From positions 558,001 through 622,000 of the forward strand of contig MU400509.1 of the NCBI GenBank assembly GCA_022578965.1: 64,000 bases of DNA, given 5' to 3'. The translations under genes were made by a program, and so were the position numbers. Of the stretch, positions 12,254 through 23,220 are shown one piece after another. Position 1 is the first letter of the stretch. The number at the start of each line of letters is the position of its first letter. This DNA comes from Xylaria sp. FL1777. Its lineage: Eukaryota > Ascomycota > Sordariomycetes > Xylariales > Xylariaceae. The notes beneath the pieces are model-generated. The model saw only the letters and a list, made by a program, of their open reading frames with translations, searched no databases and was not told the origin of the DNA.

Positions 12254-12767
12254 ATGGAGACCACGGCGTCTGAACCGATCCAAGTCTCTTTCCCCTTACC
12301 ACGGGGCATGGACACCAAGATCCATATGCGCTTGACAATCCAGTCTAAAGCTATCCTCTTGTTTGTTACCACTGTGTCTGCTGAGGACTCGGATAAACCG
12401 GCCCCCATGGGCGCATTTGTCTATGCTCTGCCTGATGTCGGTCTCCCCCTATGCCTGTCTTATCCAACCCGACGCTTACATTATGCTGTAGAAATATAAT
12501 CCAAATCAGCCTCTATCAACAACTCTCTACTCAACCGAGGCAACACTAGAGTTCACCACGCGACTTGCCAGAATATTAGCCAAAAAGACAAACATGCCGG
12601 TGTACGTGGGAAACTCAATCAGCTTTGCTAACACGGGGCTCGGCGGTACTATGGAAGAGGAGATGGAGGCTTTCAAGCAAGTAGCGGCAGTTGCGCTGGA
12701 CAAGCTGCAGCCTGTCATCCAAGCTGCAAATGCCGTACCTAATGGGGTCAAAGTCAACAATGAATGA
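12254..12767 (+). CDS. Proteasome assembly chaperone 4 (PAC4/POC4-like)
   Basis: Small chaperone that helps assemble the 20S proteasome alpha ring with PAC3. Two exons: 12254-12436 and 12492-12767 (152 aa). The 55-bp intron begins with an unusual GTCGGT donor and ends CTGTAG; it is phase 0 and joins ALPD to KYNPNQPLSTTLY. The N-terminal block is QVSFPLPRGMDTKIHMRLT. The C-terminal block MPVYVGNSISFANTGLGGT followed by MEEEMEAFK is the signature of the fungal PAC4 family. Length and order fit the family. The start at 12254 (METTASEP) is favoured over the upstream leucine codons because conservation begins there. Identified by motif recall, so the symbol is left blank. Confidence 0.85.
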
Positions 12768-13593
12768 ATAAAAGTCTTGCTTATCTATGCGATAGGTCAA
12801 CTGATTGAAGTGTTACAAGTCGTGACTATTTCGAATGTAAGCTGTTCTTTCTTATACGGCCTGGTGAATCAACGCCAACGCCAATTTCCTCCCTTCGTTT
12901 GCCTGTACGGATACTCGTCTTTGATATCGTTTGGACGCGCTGCTTAAAATTGCTCACCAACCACACCTATGCACAGGCTATTGTGAAGCTTCACGTTCCC
13001 ATGTTGCCAGTATGAATGACATAGTACTAACGAGAATGGGAAAGTAATTTTTCATCCTCTGAGGCACTAACTAGTACAGATGGAAGCCATATTGCTTTCT
13101 AGCCACATGCAGCTTGCAGTGTTAAGAAATAGAATGCTGCAGGTAGCCATGAGCAGAGCCATTCTGCTAACCTTTGTCGCTTACAACTGGGGAGAGAATA
13201 ATAAATGTAGTAAGTGCTACCCTCTGTCGCTATTATCTTTCTTGATGTATGCTGTCATGTGACTGCTTAAAGACAACTTCCCATTGACATTTCCTAAGGA
13301 GCCAGGAAACAATGCCTGACCTGGATGGATCCCTGTCTCCACAAACGAGTCCAGTTACCTTGGAGCTTTGAAGTTTGTTTCCATCCGATTTCCATGTTCT
13401 CTCTTAGTGTATACAAAGTACTTATCCATTCTCTTCTATTCGATAGTACTCACAAACTCCCCACCTAAAATTCTTTCATATTTTTAAGATTTACCCAGTC
13501 CTACTTTCGTCAACCGAGAACGCCATATTCTCACCACTTGAGCGGCGTGACCCATCTGCTATAGTCGTATCCCTCAAGCGTCGCTTCGTAATC
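12768..13593. other. Intergenic, nothing recognised
   Basis: Between PAC4 and an unidentified gene, same strand. A 60-codon frame at 13080-13262 has no family motif. No repeats over 20 bp and no RNA gene are apparent. Confidence 0.5.
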
Positions 13594-14192
13594 ATGGACC
13601 ATATCGATTTCCAGCATAATCAAAGGTAAAACAAAGAACCCCAAGAAAGTCAATGCGTTTTGATCATTAGCAGTCTCACATTTATTCCAGACGAGAAGCC
13701 GGAAGGCCATCCTACGACAGTGAGATATCGTTTATTCCGAGCCGCAGACTTACCGATTATCAATGGGCGTGCGAAACATTCGAGCGAAACCTCCTTGTAA
13801 TCGAAGCAGCCGCCATCGTTATAGGCCATTTCTATAGCGTGAGCTTAGGCGCTCAGTTCTTCGAGATATTCTTCTCCGCTCTTGTTCTTCCAGTTGCCAA
13901 CGCCATAAACCATATGGCCGGCCCCTCTCTTGACTATGAAGAAGCCCTCGACCGCTACAGCTTGAATTCCTCGTTCCACATGCTACCGGTTGCAGTCTAC
14001 AACGAGATGTTGATAGAAGGGGCCAGGCTTTTCAACTGTTTATTTTCTCGGTTCTGCATGATCATCGACGACCCTGCCAACCCCCCTGCTGGGTACAGTT
14101 ACTCAGCGACCGACTCTCTTCCGCTCCCTTGCTACATGGCCCGTCTCGAGCGGAGTTGGGAGAAGCCAGAGGACAATTGGGAATACGCCTAG
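13594..14192 (+). CDS. Hypothetical protein with one or two hydrophobic segments
   Basis: I do not recognise this gene. A two-exon model (13594-13625 and 13691-14192; 65-bp intron with AG|GTAAAA donor and TTCCAG acceptor) gives 177 aa starting MDHIDFQHNQR. It contains a hydrophobic stretch LLVIEAAAIVIGHFY followed by SVSLGAQFFEIFFSALVLP, which could form membrane helices or one amphipathic hairpin. The C-terminus is polar and rich in Trp, Pro and acidic residues and ends EDNWEYA. It is supported by a continuous frame through the join, plausible splice sites and a sensible amino-acid mix, not by homology. It could be part of a longer gene or a decayed one. Confidence 0.45.
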
Positions 14193-15515
14193 GCTTTCGG
14201 ATCAGTGGTCTTCACCACGTACTCGAAGTTGGATTTGTCGGGGACCTGGTAAAGCTAGCCATTGTCACCTACAATATCATTACATTGTAGCGCCTCTTTC
14301 TGGCTACTGCTGGCTACGATGACACGATTGATCGATAGTATCTAGCATCAGCGACTGAATACACAAGCGGCATTTGAGTTCAACCTAGCTAGATATGTGA
14401 TTATAGCGACGGCTTCTACTAGCTACACTGGCCGTACCTAGTTTGTTAATGCGATTGGCACGGAATATAGTGTAACTGTAGCATTACAACAAAGCAAGAT
14501 GACCAACAGCAGGACAGACGTCTCTGCTAACTAAACTAAATACCAGGCATTAGCCGCCGGTTTGAAAGAATATAAAGCCGTCGACCAATCTCGTCTCACT
14601 CTGAATGATGCTCTACTTAATGTATACCTTTGGCTGTCCTTCTACTCTCTAGTCCTTTTGTGGCGGCCTCGCCGTAGCTCGAAGCGCCTGGACTATAAGA
14701 TCTATTCAACAATGCTGACATGTCTCGCATTCCTACTTTGCGAAGAAGTGCGGGCTATATCCTTTTATACTAGTCACCCATTCAACTGCGTGACCTCCAT
14801 TTTCCGACCCAGACCACCCCTGCTATCATGTGTGGCATTATTGCAATGCAGCTAATCAAGAGACCTCTGGCACAGGCAAAATTAGGTGAGAACGGATATA
14901 TTATGTATATATTCGATTTTATTATCTATAACCCGGCCTTCTGCTTATAACAAGCCATGGAGTTATGTACTCTCTTGAGTAACAGCCAAGAATCTAGAAA
15001 TCACTAGAACTCCAACCAACTTAGAGCCACATGGCTTTAGTATTATTCGATGTAAAAATCCTTCACTGTCTCAGGTAGTCGCTATGGGTACGTCAACGAC
15101 AAGAGGTCTCCAGCTTGCGGACTCGGGGAGAACAACTTACCCTAGACCTGACTGGGCGTGACGTTTCTCATAAGCACATTGCATGAGTCAAAAATCTATC
15201 CACAACCCGAGATCACCTTTTAAAACCTAGTGTTAATGATCTATTTTTATACCACCTCTACTCGCAGCAATGGGGTGAATGAATAAAGAAGAAACCCGGC
15301 CGGGTTGTTGAAATATCACGTGATCACCGGGGAGCCCCTTTCCACCACTTGACGAAATCGGCTGGGATCGCCAAGCTCGGCTCGTATTTATGTGTAGAGC
15401 TTCAAAGCGCCCACGCGGCCCTATTATACTGCAATAGACTCATCCTCGCATTCTATCTCCCGCCCTTCCTTATTGAACCCAGATGATATAAGGCTTCACT
15501 CATTGCTTATGGACT
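14193..15515. promoter_or_regulatory. Intergenic/promoter region upstream of the Zn2Cys6 gene, with two perfect palindromes
   Basis: 1.3 kb with no convincing gene; the frame at 14562-14855 lacks an ATG at its start and any motif. Near its right end, 15293-15306 is a perfect 14-bp palindrome built on CCGGCCGG, and 15315-15324 is a perfect 10-bp palindrome containing CACGTG. Both lie about 200 bp before the start of a Zn2Cys6 transcription factor and may be binding sites (inference). Confidence 0.5.
15293..15306. promoter_or_regulatory. 14-bp perfect palindrome AACCCGGCCGGGTT
   Basis: Exactly self-complementary, with inverted CGG/CCG triplets, the kind of target bound by dimeric Zn2Cys6 factors. 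It lies 210 bp upstream of one such gene and 9 bp from a second palindrome, ATCACGTGAT (15315-15324). Function is inferred from position only. Confidence 0.4.
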
Positions 15516-16882
15516 ATGCGACGCCGTTACAAGTCTCGCAATGGCTGCCTTCGGTGTAAGAGGCGTCGAGTTAAGGTTAGTGCTCCAATTGATTATCGCT
15601 ATGTTGTAGCGTATATCAGCATTCTGACAGGATTCCAATCTAGTGCGATGAAAACCGCCCTTGTACTGCCTGTGTAAGACACAATGTATCGTGTAGCCTG
15701 GACGTAAGCGTTCCTGCTGCTTCACCTCTATCCAGCTCGGCCTCAACGGGTCCAAATCCAGCTTCCGATGTAAGTATAAAACGTGAGGCTCCAGGACGGT
15801 CGCCATGTTGAAGCCAGTAATAGGTCGAGTTGAGTTTCTCAGAGGGTCCTGTTCTCAACTGCGGTCTAAGAGATGCGCTGCGACCGCTACAGCCATCCGC
15901 AGCACCGCAGTCACTTCTAACCCCAGACAGCGCTCTCCACCGTTCCAAAGCATTAACCAACGACAATTCAGATACTCGACAAAGGTCACCCTGGATGACG
16001 GATTTGGAACTCATGCATCATTGGTGCACCGTGACATGTTTCACCCTCCCCAGGGGCGATGAGCTCGGTCGTATTTGGCAGGTTGAGTGCATTCAGCTAG
16101 CATTCATGGATGAACCGTTCATGCACCAGATATTGGCCATATCTGCTTTTCATATGGCGTATTTACAACCTTCTCATCGCCAACGATACCTAATGGTCGC
16201 TTCGTCACACCATGGTCACGCTCTACAAGGATTGAGAACCAAATTTACTCACGAGGTTACCCCTGAGAGTTCGCATTCCACCTTTGCTGCTGCTTCTCTC
16301 CTAATCATCGGCGCCTTCGCTACATTCGCTGTCAATGGCGAACACGAAGAAAATACGAGCCCTGGCCTGCAGGACATGCTTGACATGTTCGGTCTCATCA
16401 GAGGCATGAACGTGGTATTAGAGGCGTGGACCCATACCCTTTTGCGAGGACGGTTTGCAGATATGTTCGTTGACCATGAATCATCACGACCTATGGTCTT
16501 TCTCGAAGCTATTTGTGAGAAATTGCGGAATTTCGAAGAAAGCATAGATGACGACGAGCAGAAGCCAGTGATCAGTCGTGAAATCATAACCTTTATAGAC
16601 TGCATCAAGCAGTCGATTCGCTTAGCGCGTTTCCCCGAGATACGGCTTGCTATGCTATGGCCGATTAGAGCGCATCCAGATTTTCTTTCACTCCTGCACC
16701 AGAAGAACGAGAGAGCATTGACGATACTTGCTTATTATTGTGCCATAGTTCACGAGGCGCAACCGTATGCCTGGTATTGTAGGAGATGGGGTCCAAATAT
16801 AGCTAGAGAGATCAAGAGTCTAATAAGCTCACCGCAAACTGAGGCAATCACTTGGCCACTGGCGTATATGGGCCTATCATAG
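15516..16882 (+). CDS. Zn(II)2Cys6 transcription factor with fungal-specific TF domain (UPC2-like)
   Basis: Nuclear DNA-binding regulator of 414 aa. Three exons: 15516-15575, 15644-15769 and 15824-16882; introns 68 and 54 bp. The cluster is split by intron 1, which is usual for this family: exon 1 ends NGCLRCKRRRVK and exon 2 begins CDENRPCTACVRHNVSC, giving six correctly spaced cysteines. The middle region contains MTDLELMHHWCTVTCFTL followed by FMHQILAISAFHMAYLQP, the pattern of sterol-uptake-control/UPC2-like proteins. The start is set by the ATG eight residues before the cluster. It converges on a DHA1-type MFS gene 358 bp away, a common pairing of regulator and pump. Target genes cannot be told from sequence. 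Confidence 0.92.
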
Positions 16883-17240
16883 TTTCCTTCGTGGTTCGCC
16901 GGCAGAGACCGTGTCGGTGCGTATATAGTAGACTGACATATTACAAGTTAGCATTGCATCGTAAATATAGTTATTCCTTCCCATCATCCATCCGCCGAGG
17001 TCTCGATAGAAAATATATCTTCATTCTAGGATCACATCACTGTGCCGTATTGTAATCGCCTTGCCTTTGTAGACCTAGACATTTGATCGACTATTGTATT
17101 TCTGTCGTAAAAATCACCTATGACATAACATAGGGCGGCATACAGAAAAAAATTATTTGAGATAGGTCGTAGTATTAAGCATCCTATTATTTACCGATGT
17201 AGTTATCAGCCGGAGTTGGATGTAGGCTCTTTGCACCTAT
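16883..17240. other. 3' UTR space between convergent TF and MFS genes
   Basis: 358 bp between two convergent stop codons; AT-rich, with an A-rich tract at about 17148-17156. Nothing else seen. Confidence 0.5.
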
Positions 17241-18880
17241 CTAAAATCCTTTCTGGTATGCGGGATTCAACCGGATCCGCCTCCCAAACTTGTGAACAAT
17301 CCAGAGAACTGGTGACAATGCAAGAAGTATTAATCCAAGCAACGTGTTTCCCCATCCTAGACCTAGGTTGTCGTAGAGTTGTAGGCCGAAAAGTGGTAGT
17401 ACAGCTCCCAAAATGCTTCGCCAAATTGTATTGGCGGCCGTTACTGAAGCCGCGTGCTGTTCGAAGGCCTCAACTAGGTAGGTGAGAGAAACGGTAAAGA
17501 GACCTAGCGTTCCGAATCCTAATATAGCGGTGCTGATTAAAGGAACTATCCAGTGAACGCCCTTCGCTGTTGTCCACCCATATATTATGATGCCAGCGGG
17601 AGGTGTGAGCGCAAGCGGGACCGTCATAACCAAGTTCAACCGATCCTCAGGATGAGATTCACCACCGCGGCCTATGTTACGCTTAACAACTTTATCGGAA
17701 TAAATCCCAGCAAAAGCTTGTCCAATAATATTTCCAACACCCCCAGCGATGAAAACCAAACCAGCGCTATGCGCACTAAAACCATATTGATCTTCAAAGA
17801 CAAATGTAAATGTAGTGAAAAGGATATAAATAACCCCATAGATGATCGCTATATATCCGGATGTTATGGCGACAATAGGGGAACGTACCGACATCAGGGT
17901 TGGTCTAGCAATTGCTGATATCCATAATTGCTTAGCAGAGCCCTCTTTGCGGAGGACTGACTGATACTGGGGGTCGCCTGTTAGTTTCCTTAGTCTTGAT
18001 GCTTTTCTTTCCAAGATACGTGGCGCATAGGTTTCGCGAAGAACCACATAGGATGCAACCGTGCCTACTCCGTACTTGAAAGATTCAGTTCCGTGATAAG
18101 TGCATCAGTTTTTCTGTCACTTACGGCTATTGCGATGACCCAGAATACCCATCGCCATCCCGCTGATTCAACGAGGAAGCCACCAAAGACCGGACCAATA
18201 ATGGGCCCGAGTAGAGGTCCCCCAGACCACAGCGATATGGCTCTACCTCTCTGTTCTCGCGGTAGCATGTCTATAATGCTGCCACTTCCAAGAGTTAGAA
18301 CAGCCACTCCTGTAAATCCGGCGAGGAACCGGAAAGCAATGAGCATCCCGATGTCAGTTGATAAAGCGCACGCAACAGTGAATATGATGAAGAGGATATT
18401 GCAGCTATGATAAACCACTGTCCGGCCGTATAACTCGCCTAGGGGCGCAATAACTAATGGACCGAAGGCGAATCCCAACACGAAGACGGAGACGACGAAA
18501 GTGGCGAGCGATTGGTTATCAGTTTGGAATTCGGCGAGGATTTGAGGTACACCAGGTGCCAATGCGGACGATGCCAGCGGCCTAGGATGAATGAAGCCAT
18601 TAGTCAGTCTAGGTAGCCGCTTATGCGTTCCTATAATGTTGGCACCTTACACGAGAAAACTGAGAACAGTGAGAACGCCAATGATACTCCATTTTCGCGA
18701 ACGACTCCAATTCAATGGATTCTCCGGATCTTCATTTTCTGGCTGCTCCCAGCCCACTCTGTACTGCTGTTCGGCGCCTTGATCTTCGGTAGAGACGGGG
18801 GGCGGTGTCGACTTTATCGCTTCGTGAGCTGCTGGAGAGGTACTCTTGGTCTCAAACAACTCTGATGGCGACTTCTCCAT
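17241..18880 (-). CDS. MFS drug:H+ antiporter-1 (DHA1) family exporter
   Basis: Twelve-helix plasma-membrane exporter of the polyamine/multidrug type, 506 aa. Three exons: 18880-18651, 18581-18125 and 18074-17241; introns 69 and 50 bp. The cytosolic N-terminus ends in [14 protein letters not shown], the usual entry to helix 1 in this group. Then follow [11 protein letters not shown], the motif-A-like [14 protein letters not shown], the antiporter motif C ([17 protein letters not shown]) and GWRWVFW. Exon 3 rejoins as [18 protein letters not shown], using a CAAG acceptor because the nearer TAG breaks the frame. The C-terminal half has four to six further hydrophobic helices. Substrate unknown. 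Its neighbour is a Zn2Cys6 gene (convergent); upstream lies a transposon and a P450. Confidence 0.93.
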
Positions 18881-19617
18881 CTTGGAAAGCAAAGAACGTA
18901 AGATGCGTGCAAGACTACTTGGAAAACATGGCCGAGTCCTCACTGCGCAGCTATATATATAATGTCCACAGTGTGAAGGTGTCTTGATTGTTTTTATGGT
19001 TGCCCGTTGCAACTATACTATCTCGGTGCTACAGCTCCTAGTCACAGAGAGCACATAAAACGGGACACTCCGAAATGTATTTCTCTTGATATCAAGTTTG
19101 GATTCAGATCACTTAGAAGACGGCCAAGAGAAACTAACCAATCAAAAATCTAACCGAGCTGAAGAGTGCCAAACCAACAGCGACCCAATCAAATACTAGT
19201 GCGAGATTAGTTTCCCCATGCACTTCAATGTGGTTGAGGTTTCAAGGTCCTGAATTTTTCTGGCCAACCAAGTTTACCAGGTAGATGACATCGGTCTCCG
19301 GTTCCATCAAACAGCAGGGTTGCGTAACTCCTTGCGCAAATCCATGCTAGGCCATTATGGTTAGCGCGGGGAAAGTCGTGGTTGTGCTGTACCGGTACTG
19401 CTAACTAACTGTTGCTATCACAATGATCAAATGTGTTGCCAACGTTCTTCAATTGCGACCAGTACATTCACGATTGCTAATGATTTAAGGTCAAGTCATA
19501 CTGAAGGTACCTAATCTTTGTTGCAACCCGAGATCTAACTACCAAAATGGAGTAAGGAAACTATAGGGGGCTTATCTCTACTCTAGAGATACAAGGAGAT
19601 AAGCTATACATTGCGCA
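18881..19617. promoter_or_regulatory. Promoter side of the MFS gene
   Basis: 737 bp between the MFS start and the target-site duplication of the transposon. No coding motif and no repeats other than isolated GGTACC-type words. Confidence 0.45.
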
Positions 19618-20281
19618 TTTAAATATGGCCTCAGTTTTTCGAAGCTGAAGAATTGATATCGGGAGACGAAACTTAACCTATTTAGGAAAAGTCCACTGGA
19701 TGTCTCTCCACCCCCCCATATCCCATACAAAATGGGTATAGTCTTGGACACCTTGTGGACACTGGTAAAAACGACGGTCAGGCCTGCTTTCTATAGCGTT
19801 GGGGTGTAGGCCTGGGGTGCACCTGGTGAACACACCTAGGTACAAAAAGTTAGCAGTAAACTCTACCAAATTGAAGGTACCTACCAGTGTAACAAACGTG
19901 TTACAATAGCCAGTTTTTTGGGTAGGTAGTAGGTGGTGGTAGGTGGTGGTAGGTGGTGGTAGGTAGTAGAAGGTGGTAGGTAGTAAGTAGGGTAGGTGGA
20001 AGGTGCGCTATATTATAGTGGTGTTAGTGGGTGAAGGTGCGCTGTATTATAGTGGTGTTAGTGGACTGGGCTGCACACCTGTTATTTTTTGGTTAGTTTA
20101 TAGATAACCCTGGTTAATACTTTCAGGTACTCCACAATACTGCTTAATACAGCTAGATTTAGTGGAGTAAAAAGGAGGTGTGGAGTATTTGCGGGTATTT
20201 ATGGGGGCGATTGCTGTATTGGGTTAATTTCGTCTCCCGATATCAATTCTTCAGCTTCGAAAAACTGAGGCCTTTAAATAT
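19618..20281. mobile_element. Non-autonomous DNA transposon (MULE/MITE-like) with 45-bp terminal inverted repeats and 9-bp TSD
   Basis: The ends 19627-19671 and 20228-20272 are perfect inverted copies over 45 bp (beginning GGCCTCAGTTTTTCGAAG) and stay similar for about six more bases with one indel. The 9 bases TTTAAATAT occur immediately outside both ends (19618-19626 and 20273-20281), as expected of a target-site duplication. The element is 646 bp and has no transposase frame, so it would need an enzyme supplied elsewhere. Long inverted ends and a 9-bp duplication are typical of Mutator-like elements, but the superfamily is inferred. Perfect arms suggest recent movement. It sits between an MFS gene and a P450 gene. 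Confidence 0.9.
19931..20064. repeat. Internal tandem repeats of the transposon
   Basis: Three exact copies of the 10-mer AGGTGGTGGT (19931-19960) sit in a longer GGT/AGGT-rich tract of about 65 bp. They are followed by two copies of a 32-bp unit (19999-20030 and 20033-20064) that differ at one base. The G-rich strand could form non-B DNA. Confidence 0.85.
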
Positions 20282-20865
20282 ACCCTCGTTCCGGCCATAT
20301 GACTAAGCCAGACCTACCTCTTCAGGGGTTAACTAGGGCCATTTGTCTACTTTACTCTACTTCACTACCAGGTGGAAGTTAATCATGCATTATCACTCAT
20401 TACCGTTGGGTCAAGTTAACATCGAAAGTGTGCACATACATGAGTACGGACGTGAGCACAGACTAGCGGGTCTTGTTGGAGAGTTGTCGGATCTGACGAA
20501 GATTGGATCGCTTGCATGATCCTGTAGGACTCGGAACGCGCTCTGATACGCCGTCTCATCATGATCGGCACTACGGTACATCTACATATACGTAGTAGCT
20601 TGAGGTTAAAGGGGTGCCTGATTAGGCAGTACAGCTCTCATTACAACTATGCCTCCGCATTGAATAAATTCGGAATTGTGTTAACGTCGGCTCGCGACGC
20701 TTCCGAACATAGCATTCATGACTCGATATGCAGTTTCGCTAGTTTGCACGCCTTCGTTCGTCTCTTCAGTTCTAGATTTCTTACTTAACCCCGTGCTACC
20801 TCCACACGCGACCAACAATGCCCTGATCGCTGAATTTCGATGCTGAGATTACACATTGATTAATC
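20282..20865. promoter_or_regulatory. Promoter region of the P450 gene
   Basis: 584 bp between the transposon and the P450 start. The 75-codon frame at 20561-20788 has no recognisable motif. No repeats noted. Confidence 0.45.
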
Positions 20866-22483
20866 ATGGCTCTCCTCGGCAATCTTATTAATAACGGCGA
20901 TGGCCAGAATACCTTATGGCCGCTCGTTCTCACTTCGATTCTGCTCCTTTCCACTATCGCTTTTTTTCAAAAATGCTGGAGCATCATCTATAACCTATAC
21001 TTTCACCCTCTCAGCAAAATCCCCGGCCCCCGGTTGTGGATCGCATTTCCCATTTTGCGGAAATTCCATATGGTACGAGGTGATGCAGAGTTCAAAATTC
21101 GAGACCTGCATACGAAATATGGCGAGGTAATGAGGGTCTCACCCGACGAGGTCTTTTTTCTTGACCCCCAGGCGTGGAAAGATATATACGGTCATGGCCA
21201 CGCCGAGTTCCCAAAGTTCTATCCTGAGGGTGTCCATATGCACCCGAAGAAAATCATCTCGTCCAACGCTCAAGACCACTTTCGCTTGCGACGTGCTATG
21301 CTGCCCGCTTTTTCGGACAAGGCTTTGACGCAACAGGAGCCTCTGATTCGTACATATGTAGACCTCTTGATAAAGCGACTCAGAGAGGTATCCGAGACTG
21401 CAAATTACACAAATATGGTTCGATGGTACAACTTCACGACGTTCGATCTGATCGCTGACTTAGCATTCGGAGAGTCCCTTCACGGTCTGGAAACTGGAGA
21501 GTCAAACGTCTGGTTGGATAACATTAGCAAGATTTTGATCATCGCACCCGCCTTCGCCTTGATCGGCGCCTCGAAGATCTTTGGCAAGATCGTTATGTTG
21601 TTCTTCGGGCCACTCATCACTAAGGCGGAGAAATCCCATATTGCCAACGTGGAAGACATGACCAGAAACCGTCTTACTGCCCGAAAACAGCCTGACCGGG
21701 GAGACTTTATGGACTTTTTCTTACGCTCGCGCGGACAGGCGCATCAACTTACCAACGAGGAAATCATCGTGAACTCGGACCTCTTGATGGTAGCCGGCTC
21801 CGAAACGACTGCTACATTACTTAGCGGCACTACCTATTGGCTGTTGAAGACGCCACATGCGCTGCAGCGAGCTACCAAAGAGGTGCGCTCGGCATTCAAT
21901 TCCGACGACGAGATGACATTTTTGGAAACTCGGTCGAAGCTGCCTTACCTACTGGCTTGTCTCGAAGAGGGTTTACGACTATTCCCTCCCGTTCCGTTGG
22001 CGTTATCTCGAAGCGTCCCAGGTGATTCGCCCATGACTGTGTGCGGACTCTCCATGCCGCCCAAGGTGAGTTGTTCCGTCAATGCTCGAGCTATACTTAT
22101 ATATACCCTGTAATGAGATGGACTAACATCACCGCTAGACTGTGGTTGGTGTCCACCATCTATCAGCCTATTCTTCAGAACTCAACTTCCACAGAGCGGG
22201 TGAATTTCTACCTGAGCGATGGCTACCAGAAGCCGCTACAGATCCCAACTCCCCATTCTACCACGATCGTCGTGAAGCGCATAGGCCTTTCAGCTTCGGT
22301 CCTAGGGATTGTATCGGGCGAAACCTGGCGTATCACGAGATGCGTCTTATCATGGCGAAAATTCTCTTCAACTTTGATTTGCGACTAGATGAAAGCTGCA
22401 ACGAGTGGTATCGCCAACGAATCTTTGCGCTTTGGGAAAAGCCGCCGCTGAAGGTTTACCTGACAGAAAGGACTGGAAACTAA
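20866..22483 (+). CDS. Cytochrome P450 monooxygenase (CYP65/isotrichodermin-hydroxylase-like)
   Basis: Membrane-anchored haem monooxygenase of 514 aa. Two exons: 20866-22065 and 22139-22483; intron 73 bp, phase 0. Residues about 17-45 form the N-terminal ER anchor, followed by NLYFHPLSKIPGPRLW, the proline-rich hinge typical of fungal secondary-metabolite P450s. Helix I has AGSETTAT (the A/G-G-x-D/E-T-T/S motif). The ExxR motif is EEGLRLFPP. The PERW motif is FLPERWLPE. The haem loop FSFGPRDCIGRNLA holds the cysteine ligand. All key residues are intact, so it is likely active. Substrate unknown. Nearby MFS and Zn2Cys6 genes make a small metabolic cluster possible, but no backbone synthase is present. 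Confidence 0.95.
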
Positions 22484-23220
22484 ACTGCGACGACCGCCAG
22501 CGTGCAGAAGGGCCGATAGATCTCAATCTGAAATTATCGTAGTAGAGACTTACTAGTTTACGCCAGTCGGATCACTTCCGGCCTTGATGGCTGACCTGAA
22601 TCTATATACAATTGGGACGGAGTTCCTAACTTCCGAAGACCGCTGATATGACTCACTTAAGTGAGGGCTGAATAGCCTCAGTTTCAATACAGTAGAGATG
22701 GCGCCAATATTGGTTGTCTACCGAAGGTGCACACTGGATTGTACGTCCGAAACGGCGTACAATGTGTCCAGCGCCTGTGACAAAGCCCCCTGTTCTCAAG
22801 ACCATAGGCAACACAACTCTTTTGATTAAAGCTTATGAACAACTACTATTTGAGTGAAGAGCGGAAACATTAAGCTTCAGGGCTTCAATATATACGTTAC
22901 TTTGATTAGCTCCGACATTATTGAGCCTGTATAGTCCAAGGTGTGCTCGTCGCTATCCTCGAGTTGATATAGCGATGGTTATATTCGGCCAAAGATTCGG
23001 TCTTGAAGGTCCGATTGCGAAGCAAAGACCACTTGTAAGTCAACCCGCGCCAAGGTGCGACTTACCTGAGTTGACCTTGGTCAATGTGGCATCTTCTCCG
23101 GAACTGCTGACACAGATTGGCCATAGCCGCGCGCGTACAAGCCTTTCTGCTTTGCTCATATATAAGGGGTACCGGTTTCTTTCTAACGCGCTCTCCCAAT
23201 TAATACTAAACGCGACCGCA
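22484..23220. other. Intergenic between P450 and HET remnant
   Basis: 737 bp with no intact gene. A frame opens at 22921 on a TTG codon and runs into the HET remnant, but I see no motif before 23221. Confidence 0.4.

Noticed and set aside
14562..14855. 97-codon frame downstream of the unknown membrane protein
   Set aside because: Begins at TTG, no motif, and cannot be joined convincingly to the 13594-14192 gene.
22921..23220. Upstream part of the 237-codon frame over the HET remnant
   Set aside because: Opens on TTG and shows no HET or other motif before the ATG at 23221.
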